Below, piece by piece: positions 41,934-42,223 of a stretch of DNA of 42,223 bases. The number at the start of each line of letters is the position of its first letter. The first letter of the stretch is position 1. This DNA comes from an uncultured Anaerolineales bacterium (GTDB taxonomy: Bacteria > Chloroflexota > Anaerolineae > Anaerolineales > UBA4823): positions 1-42,223 of the forward strand of contig CALBUI010000058.1 in the NCBI GenBank assembly GCA_937968125.1. Reading direction: 5' to 3'. The notes beneath the pieces are model-generated. The model searched no databases, had not been told where the DNA came from, and saw only the letters and a program-made list of their open reading frames with translations. A program made the translations under genes and the position numbers.

Positions 41934-41943
41934 GGAGAAGAAT

Positions 41944-42223
41944 ATGCTTAATAAAAAAGGACTTTGGCTCATCTCGCTGATGCTGCTTTTTGCCCTGGTA
42001 CTGGGTGCATGCGGAACTAGCACTCCAACAGAGGAAGCAGCCCCCCCGGCAGAGGAAGAAGCCCCCCCGGCAGAGGAAGAAGCCCCCCCGGCCGAAGGGG
42101 ATGCATGCCCGGCAGTAACGATTGCTGATCGTATGGGCGTCGCTGCGAGTGAATTCGAACGTATCTACGAGCTGGCTGATTATGAAGCCGCAGCCGGATG
42201 TACGATGACCTTCAGTGAGAATC
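41944..42223 (+). CDS. ABC-transporter substrate-binding lipoprotein, N-terminal part (3' end outside window)
   Basis: The ORF runs off the window after 93 codons. It starts after TAAGGAGAAG with a lipoprotein signal (LMLLFALVLGACG, Cys23), then an acidic, proline-rich linker of 7-residue repeats (EEEAPPA), then ACPAVTIADRMGVAASEFERIYELADYEAAAGCTMTF. Lipidated start plus spacer is typical of extracellular solute-binding proteins of Gram-positive-like and Chloroflexota cells. The sequence after the linker reminds me of family-5 (peptide) binding proteins in Anaerolineae, but the fragment is too short to be sure. It may supply the transport partner for the amino-compound genes nearby, which is inference. 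Confidence 0.65.
   Translation, partial: MLNKKGLWLISLMLLFALVLGACGTSTPTEEAAPPAEEEAPPAEEEAPPAEGDACPAVTIADRMGVAASEFERIYELADYEAAAGCTMTFSEN
42028..42090 (+). repeat. Three 21-bp tandem repeats with poly-C tracts in the lipoprotein linker
   Basis: The unit GCAGAGGAAGAAGCCCCCCCG occurs twice exactly and once with two changes. Each unit contains a run of seven C, which is prone to slippage. It encodes AEEEAPP three times, just after the lipid anchor. Confidence 0.9.

Larger units (their letters stand above)
40972..41943. other. Long gene-free region upstream of the solute-binding protein gene
   Basis: About 970 bases with no ORF that I can support. It has three notable items: a 10-bp inverted repeat AAAAATTGTG/CACAATTTTT with a 34-base loop (41090-41143); two GC-rich hairpins in the AT-rich surroundings, AGGCGA-N5-TCGCCT (41436-41452) and CGTGC-TCCA-GCACG (41459-41472); and two SD-like motifs without a gene (GGAGGTG near 41319, AAAGGAGGTG near 41847). 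It could be a long leader with regulatory RNA, a control region, or decayed DNA. I see no tRNA and no recognisable riboswitch consensus. Confidence 0.5.

Noticed and set aside
1-42223. CRISPR arrays, tRNA, rRNA, IS or prophage
   Set aside because: I looked for regular spaced repeats, T-loop GGTTCRA patterns, transposase or integrase motifs and phage structural genes and saw none; the only multi-copy style element is the palindrome at 37.6 kb.

Overview
The window looks like a chromosomal segment of a Chloroflexota bacterium, most likely Anaerolineae. The basis is gene content and style: AT-leaning DNA, lipoproteins with LxAC lipoboxes, a PT-rich anchored protein, an N-terminal LuxR-HTH/ATPase/TPR giant regulator, and small conserved hypothetical proteins I associate with that phylum. 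I see no rRNA, tRNA, IS element, prophage or CRISPR array. Coding is dense on both strands, with clear Shine-Dalgarno (SD) sequences and several rho-independent terminators.

Region 1 (1-1.9 kb) holds the 3' end of an aldehyde dehydrogenase-like gene, a YIP1-like membrane protein and a 66-aa conserved hypothetical, the last two each followed by a strong terminator. Region 2 (1.9-10.2 kb) is a compact nitrous-oxide-reduction island: a Crp/Fnr-type regulator, a DUF1858-like CxxC protein, a Sec-exported lipoprotein NosZ (clade II type, with all CuZ and CuA ligands visible), a nos-cluster membrane protein, NosD and NosF fused in one open frame, NosY, NosL and a lipoprotein cytochrome c, closed by a terminator. 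NosZ reduces N2O outside the membrane, the cytochrome c is the likely electron donor, and NosL plus NosDFY serve copper-site assembly. The operon promoter has an 18-bp near-palindrome with TTG-N8-CAA spacing centred at about -41.5 from the start site predicted by a TATGAT -10 box. That is the class II layout expected for a Crp/Fnr activator. A perfect 13-bp hairpin separates nosZ from its accessory genes.

Region 3 (10.2-25.1 kb) is a mixed housekeeping and regulatory stretch: an integral membrane protein, a LuxR-HTH/NB-ATPase/TPR regulator, a HEAT-repeat protein, a GNAT-like acetyltransferase, and a minus-strand c-di-GMP group (GGDEF cyclase with an I-site, HD-GYP phosphodiesterase, and a PT-rich membrane-anchored protein). 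It continues with a winged-helix regulator/membrane protein pair behind a conspicuous AAAGTACTTT operator, a nucleoside deaminase, a coiled-coil membrane protein, a monoacylglycerol-lipase-like hydrolase and a PD-(D/E)XK-like protein.

Region 4 (25.1-42.2 kb) carries hisC and transketolase. It also has two 0.8-kDa-per-codon-sized sister genes (812 and 808 aa) for dimethylglycine/sarcosine-dehydrogenase-like flavoproteins fused to a GcvT-type folate domain, a four-CBS protein, a nucleotidyltransferase-fold protein, an APH-like kinase, a DeoR regulator, a metallophosphoesterase, an APC-family permease and the start of an ABC solute-binding lipoprotein. The flavoproteins, the permease and the solute-binding protein suggest uptake and oxidative demethylation of N-methylated amino compounds, but the substrate is not shown by the sequence. 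A 143-bp nested inverted repeat and a roughly 1-kb gene-free region with GC-rich hairpins also lie here.
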